From Candidatus Oleimmundimicrobium americanum (GTDB lineage: Bacteria; Actinomycetota; Aquicultoria; UBA3085; Oleimmundimicrobiaceae): a stretch of 18,767 bases of DNA. Below the pieces are notes generated by a model, which was not told the origin of the DNA, did no database searches, and saw only the letters and a list, made by a program, of their open reading frames with translations. The translations under genes were made by a program, and so were the position numbers. Numbering within the stretch: position 1 is the first letter of the stretch; each line of letters begins with the position of its first letter. Shown in pieces: positions 7,337-14,183 of this stretch. Where the stretch lies: contig DFBH01000046.1 of the NCBI GenBank assembly GCA_002366545.1, positions 1-18,767 on the forward strand. Direction: 5' to 3'.

Positions 7337-7424
7337 TCATCCCGGTCTTGACCTCGGAGGGTTTCTCTCGGACTGGAGTCCTCCGAGACGAAGTCCGACC
7401 CGAGGGGAACGAAATGAGGGATGA
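7337..7424 (+). repeat. Foldback element of about 88 bp with alternative stems
   Basis: The outer arms TCATCCC (7337-7343) and GGGATGA (7418-7424) are perfect inverted repeats. Inside, CCTCGG (7352-7357) can pair with CCGAGG (7400-7405), while CTCGGAGG (7353-7360) can instead pair with CCTCCGAG (7380-7387), and TCGGACT (7368-7374) with AGTCCGA (7392-7398). The arms therefore support mutually exclusive folds. The GAACGAAATGAGGGATGA side resembles dispersed palindromic repeats seen in many bacterial genomes. No protein is supported here. Confidence 0.6.
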
Positions 7425-7506
7425 TATGGCATTCCGCCTGCCGGTTTTGCGGATGGATTAAAATCTAATTAAAACTCGATGTCGACTTGAGCCGATGGTA
7501 GTCTAC

Positions 7507-7941
7507 TTAAAGAAAAAGCAAACTGCTGAGGATACCCATGCTTAACACAAAAACCAAAAAGCTTGCCATTGTTACTCCCCCACAAATTGCACAAAGGGAT
7601 GGTTTCCACTTCAAACCGAGCAACCATGCGGCTGCTGAACCAGAATAAACACCCGTTCCCGGTAAGGGAATTCCCACAAATAATACGAGGCCCGGAACCC
7701 CATATTTTTGAATGTAGGGATGGGCTTTCTTTTTAATTTTTTCAAGCCTTTTTTTCAGCCGCGAATTTTCTTTCAAGTGTTTATAGAATAGTTCAAGCCC
7801 GAAATAAATCGGGAAAAATATGAGGATATTGGTAATGAAAATGGGGGGTATTGCGGCAAAATTACCACTCTTTATGGCTAACGGGATAGCTCCCCGCAAT
7901 TCTATCCAGGGAATCAAAGTCACTAAAACGTATTTAAGCAT
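7507..7941 (-). CDS. Small multidrug-export family membrane protein (COG2426-like)
   Basis: 144 residues and very hydrophobic, matching the Sm_multidrug_ex family in length and motifs. It begins MLKYVLVTLIPWIELRGAIPLAI, a family hallmark with Glu-Leu-Arg-Gly-Ala-Ile-Pro, near residues 14-20. The second half contains KYGVPGLVLFVGIPLPGTGVYSGS (about 79-102), resembling the conserved PLPGTG re-entrant motif. About four to five membrane segments are visible with a basic loop (KENSRLKKRLEKIKKK) in the middle. The name comes from early annotation; transport of drugs is not well established for the family. The ATG overlaps the end of the ATPase gene by 8 bases and is preceded by GGGGGAGA, so the pair is one operon. 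A linked role in ion homeostasis is inference. Confidence 0.85.
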   Translation of the reverse strand: MLKYVLVTLIPWIELRGAIPLAIKSGNFAAIPPIFITNILIFFPIYFGLELFYKHLKENSRLKKRLEKIKKKAHPYIQKYGVPGLVLFVGIPLPGTGVYSGSAAAWLLGLKWKPSLCAICGGVTMASFLVFVLSMGILSSLLFL

Positions 7942-10624
7942 ACCGTTCTCCCCCGGCCCATATTTTCATGATATCAAGCAGTATTGCAGCTATAAGAGCG
8001 GGGACGATTATGGCAGCCCATTCTTCCCAACCCAAAGACACGGTGTGAAAGATATTTTGAAAAGGGGCAAAGTAAAGTATTAAAAGATGCAAAAGAACGG
8101 ATCCGCCAACGGCAGCCAATAGCGACTTGTTGGCCAGAGAGCTTTTTGAAAATATGGATGAATTTACCGATCTGAAATTTAGTGTATGAATTAACTGTAT
8201 TAGAACAAGAGACGTAAATGTCATTGTTTGTACCTTGAATAGCGGGAACCTGAACCAGAAAAGTCCCATAGCAAAAACCGACAGGGAGCAGGCGGTTAGA
8301 ATAGTGCCTTGCAAAACAGTTTTTCTTAAGGCTCGGTTGGTTAGAATTCCCTCGTTCCTTTTTCTGGGCGGCCTTGTCATCAAGTTTGGTTCGGGAGGGT
8401 CTACTCCCAGAGCTAAGGCGGGGAGACCATCTGTAATTAAATTCATCCAAAGTATCTGAACGGGCAAAAGGGCAAGTTTTCCCCAAAGAATCATTCCTAA
8501 GAACATGGTTAAAACTTCGCTTACATTGCAGGAAAGAAGAAAGTGAATAAATTTTTTGATGTTGTCAAATATTAAGCGTCCCTCACGGATAGCGCTTACA
8601 ATGGTGGCGAAGTTATCATCGGCGAGTATTACGTCTGAAGCCTCTTTGGTTACATCGGTGCCGACCACGCCCATGCTTATCCCAATATCGGCCCGTTTTA
8701 CCGCGGGTGCATCGTTTACACCGTCGCCCGTCATTGCAACGATGTGGCCCTTTCTTTTTAGCGCCTCGACTATTTTAACCTTATGGAGCGGGGCAACCCT
8801 GGAGTAAACGGCGATATTTTCTGCTCTGTCCGCAAGCTCTTCTTCAGACATATGACTGAGTACTTCTCCGGCTATTACTTCTTCCCCGTCGAGCAAGCCA
8901 ATTTCTTTGGCGATATTTTCTGCTGTAAGTCTATGGTCTCCTGTTACCATTGCGATCTTAATACGAGCTTTTTTACATGTTTCTATGGCTTTGTAAACTT
9001 CTCTTCTGGGTGGGTCAACCATACCCATAAGGCCAACGAAGACAAGATCACGTTCAACAGAGTCCGTTTCTGTGACGTTGAATTTTTTGGGTAAAGTTTT
9101 GTAAGCGAGGCCCATGACTCGAAAGCCCCTGCCGGCCAAATTCTCATTAACCCTTAAAAGCTTTTTGGAGTCTTCTTCTCCGAGTTTTTCTACACTTTCA
9201 TTTTTTAAAAGATAAGAACATTGGGATAAGATGACTTCAGGGGCTCCTTTGGTCAAGGCAACCAGTTCATTTTTTTCTACTAAGAGCCACTCTCCCTTCA
9301 CCATGTTGATTGTTGTCATCTCTTTGCGTTCGGAATTAAAGGAGATTTCGTTTATGCGAGGGAATTTCTCGTCCAAGGTTTTCTTAACCAATCCAGCCTT
9401 TTCAGCTGCTAAAAGCAGGGCTACCTCGGTTGGGTCGCCGAAGGCTTGGTCGTCCGATTTTCTGGCATCATTGCAAAGAGCGGCTATTTTAAGCAAACTC
9501 TTTAGGTCTTCCCGCTGAGCGATGGATTTACCCTTGGTTCCGACTGCGGAGCCGTCATCTCTTAATTGCAACAACTCGCCTGACAGGTAAATTGGTTGAA
9601 CGGTCATTTTGTTTAAAGTAAGGGTGCCCGTTTTGTCGGTGCAAATCACTGTGGTTGAACCCAGCGTTTCAACGGCATGAAGACGTCTGACAAGAGCATT
9701 TTTCTTAGCCATATTTTGAACCCCAAGAGCTAAAGATACCGTCACAATGGCGGGGAGTCCTTCCGGAATTGCCGCAACTGCAAGGCTAACGGCAGTTAGA
9801 AACATTAGCGAAAGGTCTTTTCCATTAAAAGTCCCGGCTAAAAAAACCACCACACATATTGCAAGACACAAAAGAGCTATTGTTTTGCCGACCTTTTTCA
9901 GTTCAATCTGCAAGGGTGTTTTTTCCTCGGGAATTAGAATCGACTCAGCAATCTTTCCCATTTCTGTAAAGGTTCCTGTGGCCACCACCAATGCTTTAGC
10001 TCTTCCCGAAGTTGTCGTGGTTCCCATATATACCATATTTTTTCTATCCCCCAAGGGAGCATCGGGCTTGGGGATGACCTCAGAAGTTTTAATTTCCGAC
10101 CTCGATTCGCCGGTAAGCGATGCTTCATCTACGAAAAAGGCGCTGCACTCAGTTATTCTTGCATCGGCGGGCACGCGGTCTCCTGCATAAAGTAGAATTA
10201 TGTCCCCGAGGACGAGGTCTTTTGATGGAATGAGTTTCTCTTGCCCGTCTCGCAACACTCTGGCGTTGGGAGCGGTTAGGCGCTTCAGGGCCTCCATGGC
10301 CTTTTCCGCTCTAAACTCTTGGACGAAACCCAGTATTGCATTTAGAATGAGTATTACAAAAATTGCCATAGCGTCGATCGTTTCTTTCAAAAAGAAACCT
10401 GCTATAAGTGCGGCGACAATTAAAACCCATATCATAAAATCGTTAAATTGTGAGAGAAGCAGGCGCAAGGGAGATGCCTTTTCTTTCTCTTTCAACTCGT
10501 TTGGCCCATGAATTTCGAGTCTTTTTATTGCTTCCTCTTCTTTCAGGCCTGATTTGGTTGAGGAATTAAGAGATTTCTCAACTGAGGAAATATCCTGACA
10601 ATGCCATGTTTTTAAGTTGCTCAA
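7934..10624 (-). CDS. Calcium-type P-type (P2A) cation-transporting ATPase
   Basis: 896 residues from a TTG start at 10624; this start has GAAGGGA upstream and gives MSNLKTWHCQDISSVEKSL, the usual N-terminal actuator lead-in. The longer open frame upstream runs through the divergent deacetylase gene and is rejected. Motifs in order: TGES in the actuator domain, PEGLPA in membrane helix 4, phosphorylation site DKTGTLT (Asp about residue 330), KGAPEVIL for ATP binding, MVTGDH, and the hinge GDGVNDAPAVKRAD. Helix 5 keeps N and E (SCNVSEV) and helix 6 keeps N-x-x-T-D (NLITDGLPA), as in SERCA. In helix 8 the SERCA Glu908 position appears to be Gln (TSLVLIQLIHTLN). It probably exports Ca2+ from the cytoplasm; one ion per ATP is possible (inference). 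Manganese transport cannot be excluded. Confidence 0.93.
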   Translation of the reverse strand: MSNLKTWHCQDISSVEKSLNSSTKSGLKEEEAIKRLEIHGPNELKEKEKASPLRLLLSQFNDFMIWVLIVAALIAGFFLKETIDAMAIFVILILNAILGFVQEFRAEKAMEALKRLTAPNARVLRDGQEKLIPSKDLVLGDIILLYAGDRVPADARITECSAFFVDEASLTGESRSEIKTSEVIPKPDAPLGDRKNMVYMGTTTTSGRAKALVVATGTFTEMGKIAESILIPEEKTPLQIELKKVGKTIALLCLAICVVVFLAGTFNGKDLSLMFLTAVSLAVAAIPEGLPAIVTVSLALGVQNMAKKNALVRRLHAVETLGSTTVICTDKTGTLTLNKMTVQPIYLSGELLQLRDDGSAVGTKGKSIAQREDLKSLLKIAALCNDARKSDDQAFGDPTEVALLLAAEKAGLVKKTLDEKFPRINEISFNSERKEMTTINMVKGEWLLVEKNELVALTKGAPEVILSQCSYLLKNESVEKLGEEDSKKLLRVNENLAGRGFRVMGLAYKTLPKKFNVTETDSVERDLVFVGLMGMVDPPRREVYKAIETCKKARIKIAMVTGDHRLTAENIAKEIGLLDGEEVIAGEVLSHMSEEELADRAENIAVYSRVAPLHKVKIVEALKRKGHIVAMTGDGVNDAPAVKRADIGISMGVVGTDVTKEASDVILADDNFATIVSAIREGRLIFDNIKKFIHFLLSCNVSEVLTMFLGMILWGKLALLPVQILWMNLITDGLPALALGVDPPEPNLMTRPPRKRNEGILTNRALRKTVLQGTILTACSLSVFAMGLFWFRFPLFKVQTMTFTSLVLIQLIHTLNFRSVNSSIFSKSSLANKSLLAAVGGSVLLHLLILYFAPFQNIFHTVSLGWEEWAAIIVPALIAAILLDIMKIWAGGERYA

Positions 10625-10671
10625 TTTGTTCCCTTCTTGTAAAGTGTTAACGAGTAATTCTCTCAATAAGG

Positions 10672-10700
10672 ATAACAAAATAGGAAGTAAAGTAAAGCAA
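10672..10700 (-). promoter_or_regulatory. Possible promoter for the ATPase operon
   Basis: Read on the minus strand, TTGCTT (10700-10695) and TGTTAT (10677-10672) are 17 bases apart. They match the -35 and -10 consensus at only 3 and 4 of 6 positions. The site lies in the 124-base gap between the divergent ATPase and deacetylase starts, and a transcript from it would have a leader of about 40 bases before the TTG at 10624. Weak evidence. Confidence 0.25.
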
Positions 10701-10748
10701 GGGAATTTAAAATTTTGGACATGATGAAACACGAAAAGGTGATTTTTC

Positions 10749-11624
10749 TTGAAGAACTCTTTTAAATATTTTTCCCCAAAGATTTTGTATGGATTAACTC
10801 TTATGCTCTTAGGTTGCATGTTCTTGAGAGATGGCACCGTCGGGAAGCTCTTTTTTAATGTGGGAAAGGGGTTTGAATTCCATTTAATCATTCTCGCAGG
10901 CTTTTTTGTGGTAGCAGCTATTTTTACCAGCTTTTACGAGTATCACGGTTTTGGTTCCCAAGAGGGGATGATTCGTCGAGGCCCATGCGAGCCCTTGGTT
11001 TGCGTTACCTTTGACGATGGACCAAGTTCAAAAAATACTCCTCAAATACTTGATATCTTGAAAGATAAAGGGGTTAAGGCCACCTTTTTTGTGACCGGAA
11101 AGTATGTAGAAATGTATCCTGAAATTGCTCAAAGAATAGTTGCCGAAGGGCACGATATCGGCAATCACACTTACAACCATAAGGATTTGGCCATCTTTAA
11201 CAGGAAAGTTATCTTAAGTGAGCTTCGAAAGACTGATGAGGCTATTTGGGAAGCTACAGGTATAAGAACACGACTTTTTCGTCCTCCTCGTGGTATTTGC
11301 GGGAACGCTGCCAGGAAGCTTTTGATTGAGGAAGGCTATAAGATAATCTTATGGACAATTAGTACACTTGACTGGAGAAAAGTAAAGCCGAAAACTATTT
11401 TTTGGCGAGTTAAACTTTTTATTAGAGATGGTGCCATCATCCTATTTCACGATAGCGGCTCTCTTTTTGGATGTGGGGATAGTGGGCGGACGAACACCGT
11501 TAGAGCCCTCCCCCTCGTTATAGATTTTCTTAAAGAAGAGGGTTATAAAATAATTACGGTTTCCGAGATGCTCGAATGTCTTGAAGAAAGCGAACAGGGG
11601 AAGAGCGTGTTGGGCGAAGCTTAA
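10749..11624 (+). CDS. Membrane-anchored polysaccharide deacetylase (NodB/CE4 family)
   Basis: 291 residues from TTG at 10749, chosen because AAAGGTGA lies 6 bases upstream. Two hydrophobic segments at about 12-27 and 45-65 anchor or span the membrane, so the catalytic domain should be outside. CE4 motifs are all present: TFDDGP (about 86-91, base Asp and metal Asp), HTYNH (about 140-144, metal His residues), RPPRG (about 178-182), the WTISTLDW motif (about 200-207) and LFHDSG (about 231-236, catalytic His). Such enzymes remove N- or O-acetyl groups from peptidoglycan, chitooligosaccharides or other polysaccharides; the substrate here is not decided by sequence. A Cys-containing loop (SLFGCGDSGRT) after the last motif is unusual. 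The gene is divergent from the ATPase and is followed by glycerate kinase after 63 bases. Confidence 0.92.
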   Translation: MKNSFKYFSPKILYGLTLMLLGCMFLRDGTVGKLFFNVGKGFEFHLIILAGFFVVAAIFTSFYEYHGFGSQEGMIRRGPCEPLVCVTFDDGPSSKNTPQILDILKDKGVKATFFVTGKYVEMYPEIAQRIVAEGHDIGNHTYNHKDLAIFNRKVILSELRKTDEAIWEATGIRTRLFRPPRGICGNAARKLLIEEGYKIILWTISTLDWRKVKPKTIFWRVKLFIRDGAIILFHDSGSLFGCGDSGRTNTVRALPLVIDFLKEEGYKIITVSEMLECLEESEQGKSVLGEA

Positions 11625-11687
11625 CATACCTTCAAAAACTTCTATTTTTAAAAGATATCGAAATAAAACCCTTTACGGGAAAAGTTT

Positions 11688-12830
11688 ATGAAAATATTGA
11701 TTGCACCAGATAAATTCAAAGGAAGCTTAAACGCAAACAAGGTGGCCTCGACAATCAAGAGGGGTATTGAAAGAGTTGTGCCCGAAGTTGAGGTTTTTGT
11801 TTGTCCCATGGCGGATGGGGGAGAAGGAACTGTCGATGCTTTAATTGCTGCAACCTGCGGCATGAAGATTTCTTCGCGGGTGATGGGTCCGCTGGGCAAC
11901 CCCGTTAGTTCCTGCTTTGGAATTCTTGGAAAAAGTCAATCCAAAGAAAAAACTGCTGTCATTGAGATGGCAGCTGCTTCCGGGCTTCACTTTTTGTCGG
12001 GAGAAGAAAAAAATCCGTTATTAACTACTACTTATGGAACCGGGGAGCTTATAAAGGTTGCATTGGACAGAGGGTGCCGGAAGATGATCGTGGGAATAGG
12101 TGGAAGTGCGACAACTGACGGCGGAATGGGCATGGCTCAGGCCCTCGGCGTAAAATTTTTTAATGTTGAGGGCAAGGAACTTGGAGTTGGCTGTGGCTTG
12201 CTTCTTAAAGATATAGCTAAGATCGATGTTTCTTTGCTCGACGAGCGGGTTAATAAGACAAAATTTTTGGTAGCGTGCGATGTAGATAATCCTCTTTGTG
12301 GGCAAAGCGGCGCAGCTAATGTTTATGGGCCTCAGAAAGGGGCGACGCCAACCATGGTTAAGGAGTTGGATGAAGGTCTTTATCGTTGTGCGGAGATGAT
12401 AAAGAGGGACTTGGGTATAGATATAAAAGATGTTCCCGGGGCCGGCGCGGCGGGAGGCCTCGGCGCGGGGCTCAAGGTTTTCCTGGGCGCCGAGCTTCGC
12501 TCGGGTGTCAAAATTGTTATGGAAGCTGTGAGTTTAAAAAAGAGGATGAAGGGGATCGACCTTGTTATAACGGGCGAGGGAAAGATTGATAGCCAAACTG
12601 CTTATGGTAAAACTCCTGTCGGAGTGTCGGAGCTTGCTAAAAGCATGGGGATTCCAACTATCGCAGTCGCCGGGCAGGTGGGCGAGGGGGCCGAAATCCT
12701 TAAGGAGCACGGCATTGAAAAAATTTATTCTCTGATGGATATCGCCGGCTCCGTCGAAGAGGCGATGAAGAGAACCGAAGAGTTGTTAGAAAAACTGGGA
12801 AAGAGGGTTGCCGAGGACTACGTGAAGTAG
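11688..12830 (+). CDS. glxK: Glycerate 2-kinase (GlxK/GarK type)
   Basis: 380 residues, the usual size of the bacterial glycerate kinase family that includes E. coli GarK and GlxK. The enzyme phosphorylates D-glycerate with ATP, most members giving 2-phosphoglycerate, which feeds lower glycolysis. The family's start MKILIAPDKFKGSLNA is intact, followed by CPMADGGEGTVDAL (about 40-53), the glycine-rich VGIGGSATTDGGMGMAQALG (about 135-154), the ACDVDNPLCG segment (about 202-211), GAGAAGGLGAGL near 250-261 and VITGEGKIDSQT near 292-303. The ribosome binding site is weak (GGGAAAAG). It may be co-transcribed with the deacetylase, but a metabolic link is not evident. The symbol is by family similarity only. 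Confidence 0.93.
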   Translation: MKILIAPDKFKGSLNANKVASTIKRGIERVVPEVEVFVCPMADGGEGTVDALIAATCGMKISSRVMGPLGNPVSSCFGILGKSQSKEKTAVIEMAAASGLHFLSGEEKNPLLTTTYGTGELIKVALDRGCRKMIVGIGGSATTDGGMGMAQALGVKFFNVEGKELGVGCGLLLKDIAKIDVSLLDERVNKTKFLVACDVDNPLCGQSGAANVYGPQKGATPTMVKELDEGLYRCAEMIKRDLGIDIKDVPGAGAAGGLGAGLKVFLGAELRSGVKIVMEAVSLKKRMKGIDLVITGEGKIDSQTAYGKTPVGVSELAKSMGIPTIAVAGQVGEGAEILKEHGIEKIYSLMDIAGSVEEAMKRTEELLEKLGKRVAEDYVK

Positions 12831-12844
12831 TCTTCAGACAGTTT

Positions 12845-13024
12845 TTATTTCTGACAATTTTCACATAGGACTTCAAAATGTTTTTCCAAGCTCTTGATTC
12901 CATTGAGAAAAATCATTTGCCATTCTTTATTGGTGGGAGCCACGCCTTTTAAAACTATCATCGTGCCTTCTTCGATTTTTTTTCTGCAGTTTGAGCAGGT
13001 TGGTTTCGGGCAAAGAATGCTCAT
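12845..13024 (-). CDS. Small protein with two Cys pairs, probable zinc-binding, unrecognised
   Basis: 59 residues from the ATG at 13024; a further in-frame ATG upstream would add 16 residues, but the strong AAAGGAGAAG lies 6-8 bases before this ATG, deciding the start. It begins MSILCPKPTCSNCRKKIEEG and ends FEVLCENCQK, giving two CxxC pairs (about residues 10/13 and 54/57) plus Cys5, suitable for a zinc knuckle or ribbon in which the pairs come together. The middle (VLKGVAPTNKEWQMIFLNGIKSLEKHFE) is mixed. No partner is clear; the gene is convergent with glycerate kinase, the stops lying 14 bases apart. Function not recognised. Confidence 0.65.
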   Translation of the reverse strand: MSILCPKPTCSNCRKKIEEGTMIVLKGVAPTNKEWQMIFLNGIKSLEKHFEVLCENCQK

Positions 13025-13121
13025 GTTTGCTTCTCCTTTCGCGAGTTCACTTTCGTATTTTAGATTCTTCATTTAAATTTAGATTCCTTCATTTTCTCGC
13101 TCGCCCAAAGAATTTTATTTT

Positions 13122-13292
13122 GTGGGTCGCACACGCTCCACGCTCGGCCGTATCCGCGACTTTACTCGCTCCGGGCGGGCCGAGAATAACTCGCTTGCGC
13201 TCAGACAGATTCTCGGGCGCTCACTCCGTTCGCTTTCCGGCCTTCCACTCGCTTCATCGGGGCGGCCTCAAGTTTCGCTTTGTCCGACCCAC
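13122..13292 (+). repeat. GC-rich palindromic island of about 171 bp
   Basis: GTGGGTCG (13122-13129) is repeated in inverse as CGACCCAC (13285-13292), enclosing a stretch much richer in G and C than its surroundings. Inside are CTCGGCC/GGCCGAG (13143-13149/13178-13184) and CCGAGAAT/ATTCTCGG (13180-13187/13209-13216), plus several copies of ACTCGCT-like text (near 13163, 13190, 13248). Frames crossing it are repeat translations without family features. It looks like a composite non-autonomous palindromic element. Confidence 0.6.
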
Positions 13293-13339
13293 CCAGGTTT
13301 TAAAACTAAAATCAATAAAAACTTTTTGCTTTTCTTGGA

Positions 13340-13367
13340 AGCTGATAGCTGAAGGCTGGCGGCTGAT
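13340..13367 (+). repeat. Four degenerate 7-bp tandem repeats
   Basis: AGCTGAT, AGCTGAA, GGCTGGC and GGCTGAT follow one another without spacer (13340-13367), each keeping GCTG in the same phase. A related pair AGCTAAT-AGCTAAT occurs at 13511-13524. Such heptamer tracts occur as intergenic repeats in some genomes; no coding or regulatory role is visible. Confidence 0.5.
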
Positions 13368-13408
13368 TTTAAATGATATGGCAATTAAAAAAACAGCGTG
13401 CTCATCCT

Positions 13409-13455
13409 TCAGCCAGAAAGAGGCTTGAGCCAAGTGTTCATCAGCCTCTGGCTGA
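13409..13455 (+). repeat. Long hairpin with 13-bp bulged stem
   Basis: The right arm AGCCTCTGGCTGA (13443-13455) pairs with the left arm TCAGCCAG...AGGCT (13409-13425), which carries a bulge of a few bases. The loop is 17 bases. No T-run follows and no gene ends here, so it is not an ordinary terminator. The arms are far more complementary than expected by chance in a gap that otherwise holds only repeats. Confidence 0.5.
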
Positions 13456-13706
13456 GATAGTCCTCTGGGCTACTGACAGAACTCTCAATTAACAAACTCC
13501 CGCCCCCAAGAGCTAATAGCTAATTGTACTTTGTTTTAAATATTTTAAATTTTAGTTTTTCATTTCTTATTACTATATGCCCTTATTTCTTTCATTGTAG
13601 CTTCCAACTAATTACAGGGCAAAAGTAAATTTTGTTGGATTTTGGAATGCGGAATGTAATTATCAATCTTGTTTTTATTAAAAAAGTTTCTTAATTTTAA
13701 TCTAAC
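13456..13706. other. Gene-free, AT-rich stretch
   Basis: After the repeats the sequence becomes strongly AT-rich (long T and A runs from about 13530 to 13700). Apart from the AGCTAAT pair at 13511-13524 I see no coding frame, RNA gene or convincing terminator. It lies downstream of the ribbon-helix-helix gene and would hold the end of that transcript. Confidence 0.5.
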
Positions 13707-14006
13707 CTACTTAAAAACATCCTCTAATGTATTTCTTATAAGAATAGATACCGGGACTCGCATTTCTTCGGCTTTCTTTTTGATTTTTCTCTCCAACTCT
13801 TCCGGGACTCTGGTGTGAAGGAATTTATCTTTTCTCTCCTTTTTTACTTTTTCTTTCTTGCACTTAACCTCTTTTGCTTGTTTTTGAGCTGTTTTTTTAA
13901 TTTCTCTCGCCTTTTCTCTCGCCTTCTTTACAATCTCCCTGGCCTCCGCCTTGGCTTTCTTGATAATTTCTCTTGCCTCTTTTTCCGTTTCTTTAACATT
14001 TGTCAT
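13707..14006 (-). CDS. Small ribbon-helix-helix DNA-binding protein with N-terminal 11-residue repeats
   Basis: 99 residues, highly charged. Residues 10-53 are four consecutive 11-residue units starting EAREIIKKAKA, EAREIVKKARE, KAREIKKTAQK and QAKEVKCKKEK, expected to make one long amphipathic helix of the hendecad type. Residues 61-99 (KFLHTRVPEELERKIKKKAEEM..., then VPVSILIRNTLEDVF) fit a ribbon-helix-helix domain: a short strand with alternating side chains, helix 1, a turn and helix 2. RHH proteins dimerise and bind operators, often their own. The start ATG is preceded by GGGAGATG at suitable spacing. A 21-bp palindrome sits 26 bases upstream. No toxin gene follows, so a simple antitoxin is not supported. 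Function is inferred from fold only. Confidence 0.75.
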   Translation of the reverse strand: MTNVKETEKEAREIIKKAKAEAREIVKKAREKAREIKKTAQKQAKEVKCKKEKVKKERKDKFLHTRVPEELERKIKKKAEEMRVPVSILIRNTLEDVFK

Positions 14007-14031
14007 TTAAATTCATCTCCCTATAAAATTA

Positions 14032-14052
14032 TTGTATCACAATGTGAAACAA
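14032..14052. promoter_or_regulatory. Near-perfect 21-bp palindrome, candidate operator
   Basis: The left arm TTGTATCACA (14032-14041) and the right arm TGTGAAACAA (14043-14052) match at 9 of 10 pairs around a single central base. It lies 26 bases upstream of the ribbon-helix-helix start and about 130 upstream of the permease start. On the minus strand the end of the palindrome contains TACAAT, a -10-like hexamer, so binding could block transcription of the RHH gene. Autoregulation by that protein is the simplest guess. The half-sites TGTTTCAC and GTGATACA also resemble parS halves but with 3 extra central bases. Confidence 0.55.
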
Positions 14053-14183
14053 TTTTGTTTGAAAAATACTTCTTCAGTCACTTGCTTAAAACGTATGGAG
14101 CATCTTGTCCATGAAAATCATTATTAAAACACGCTGTTTTGGTATATTATAAAAACTTGCAGTATTTGATGGGAGAAAGCGAA

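Noticed and set aside
7198..7461. Plus-strand 87-codon frame in the ddl-to-ATPase gap
   Set aside because: It spans two foldback elements and has no ribosome binding site or family features.
10625..10891. 89-residue N-terminal extension of the calcium ATPase
   Set aside because: The frame is open but overlaps the start of the divergent deacetylase and has no family similarity; the TTG at 10624 has a good ribosome binding site and gives the normal N-terminus.
12834..12854. TCAGA/TCTGA hairpin between the convergent glycerate kinase and Cys-protein genes as a shared terminator
   Set aside because: The stem is only 5 bp with an 11-base loop, too weak to call.
12991..13428. Plus-strand 145-codon frame across the GC-rich island
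   Set aside because: It overlaps the small Cys protein and the palindromes; composition is repeat-like and nothing is recognisable.
13707..14052. RHH gene as the antitoxin of a toxin-antitoxin pair
   Set aside because: No toxin-like gene lies beside it; downstream is gene-free AT-rich DNA.
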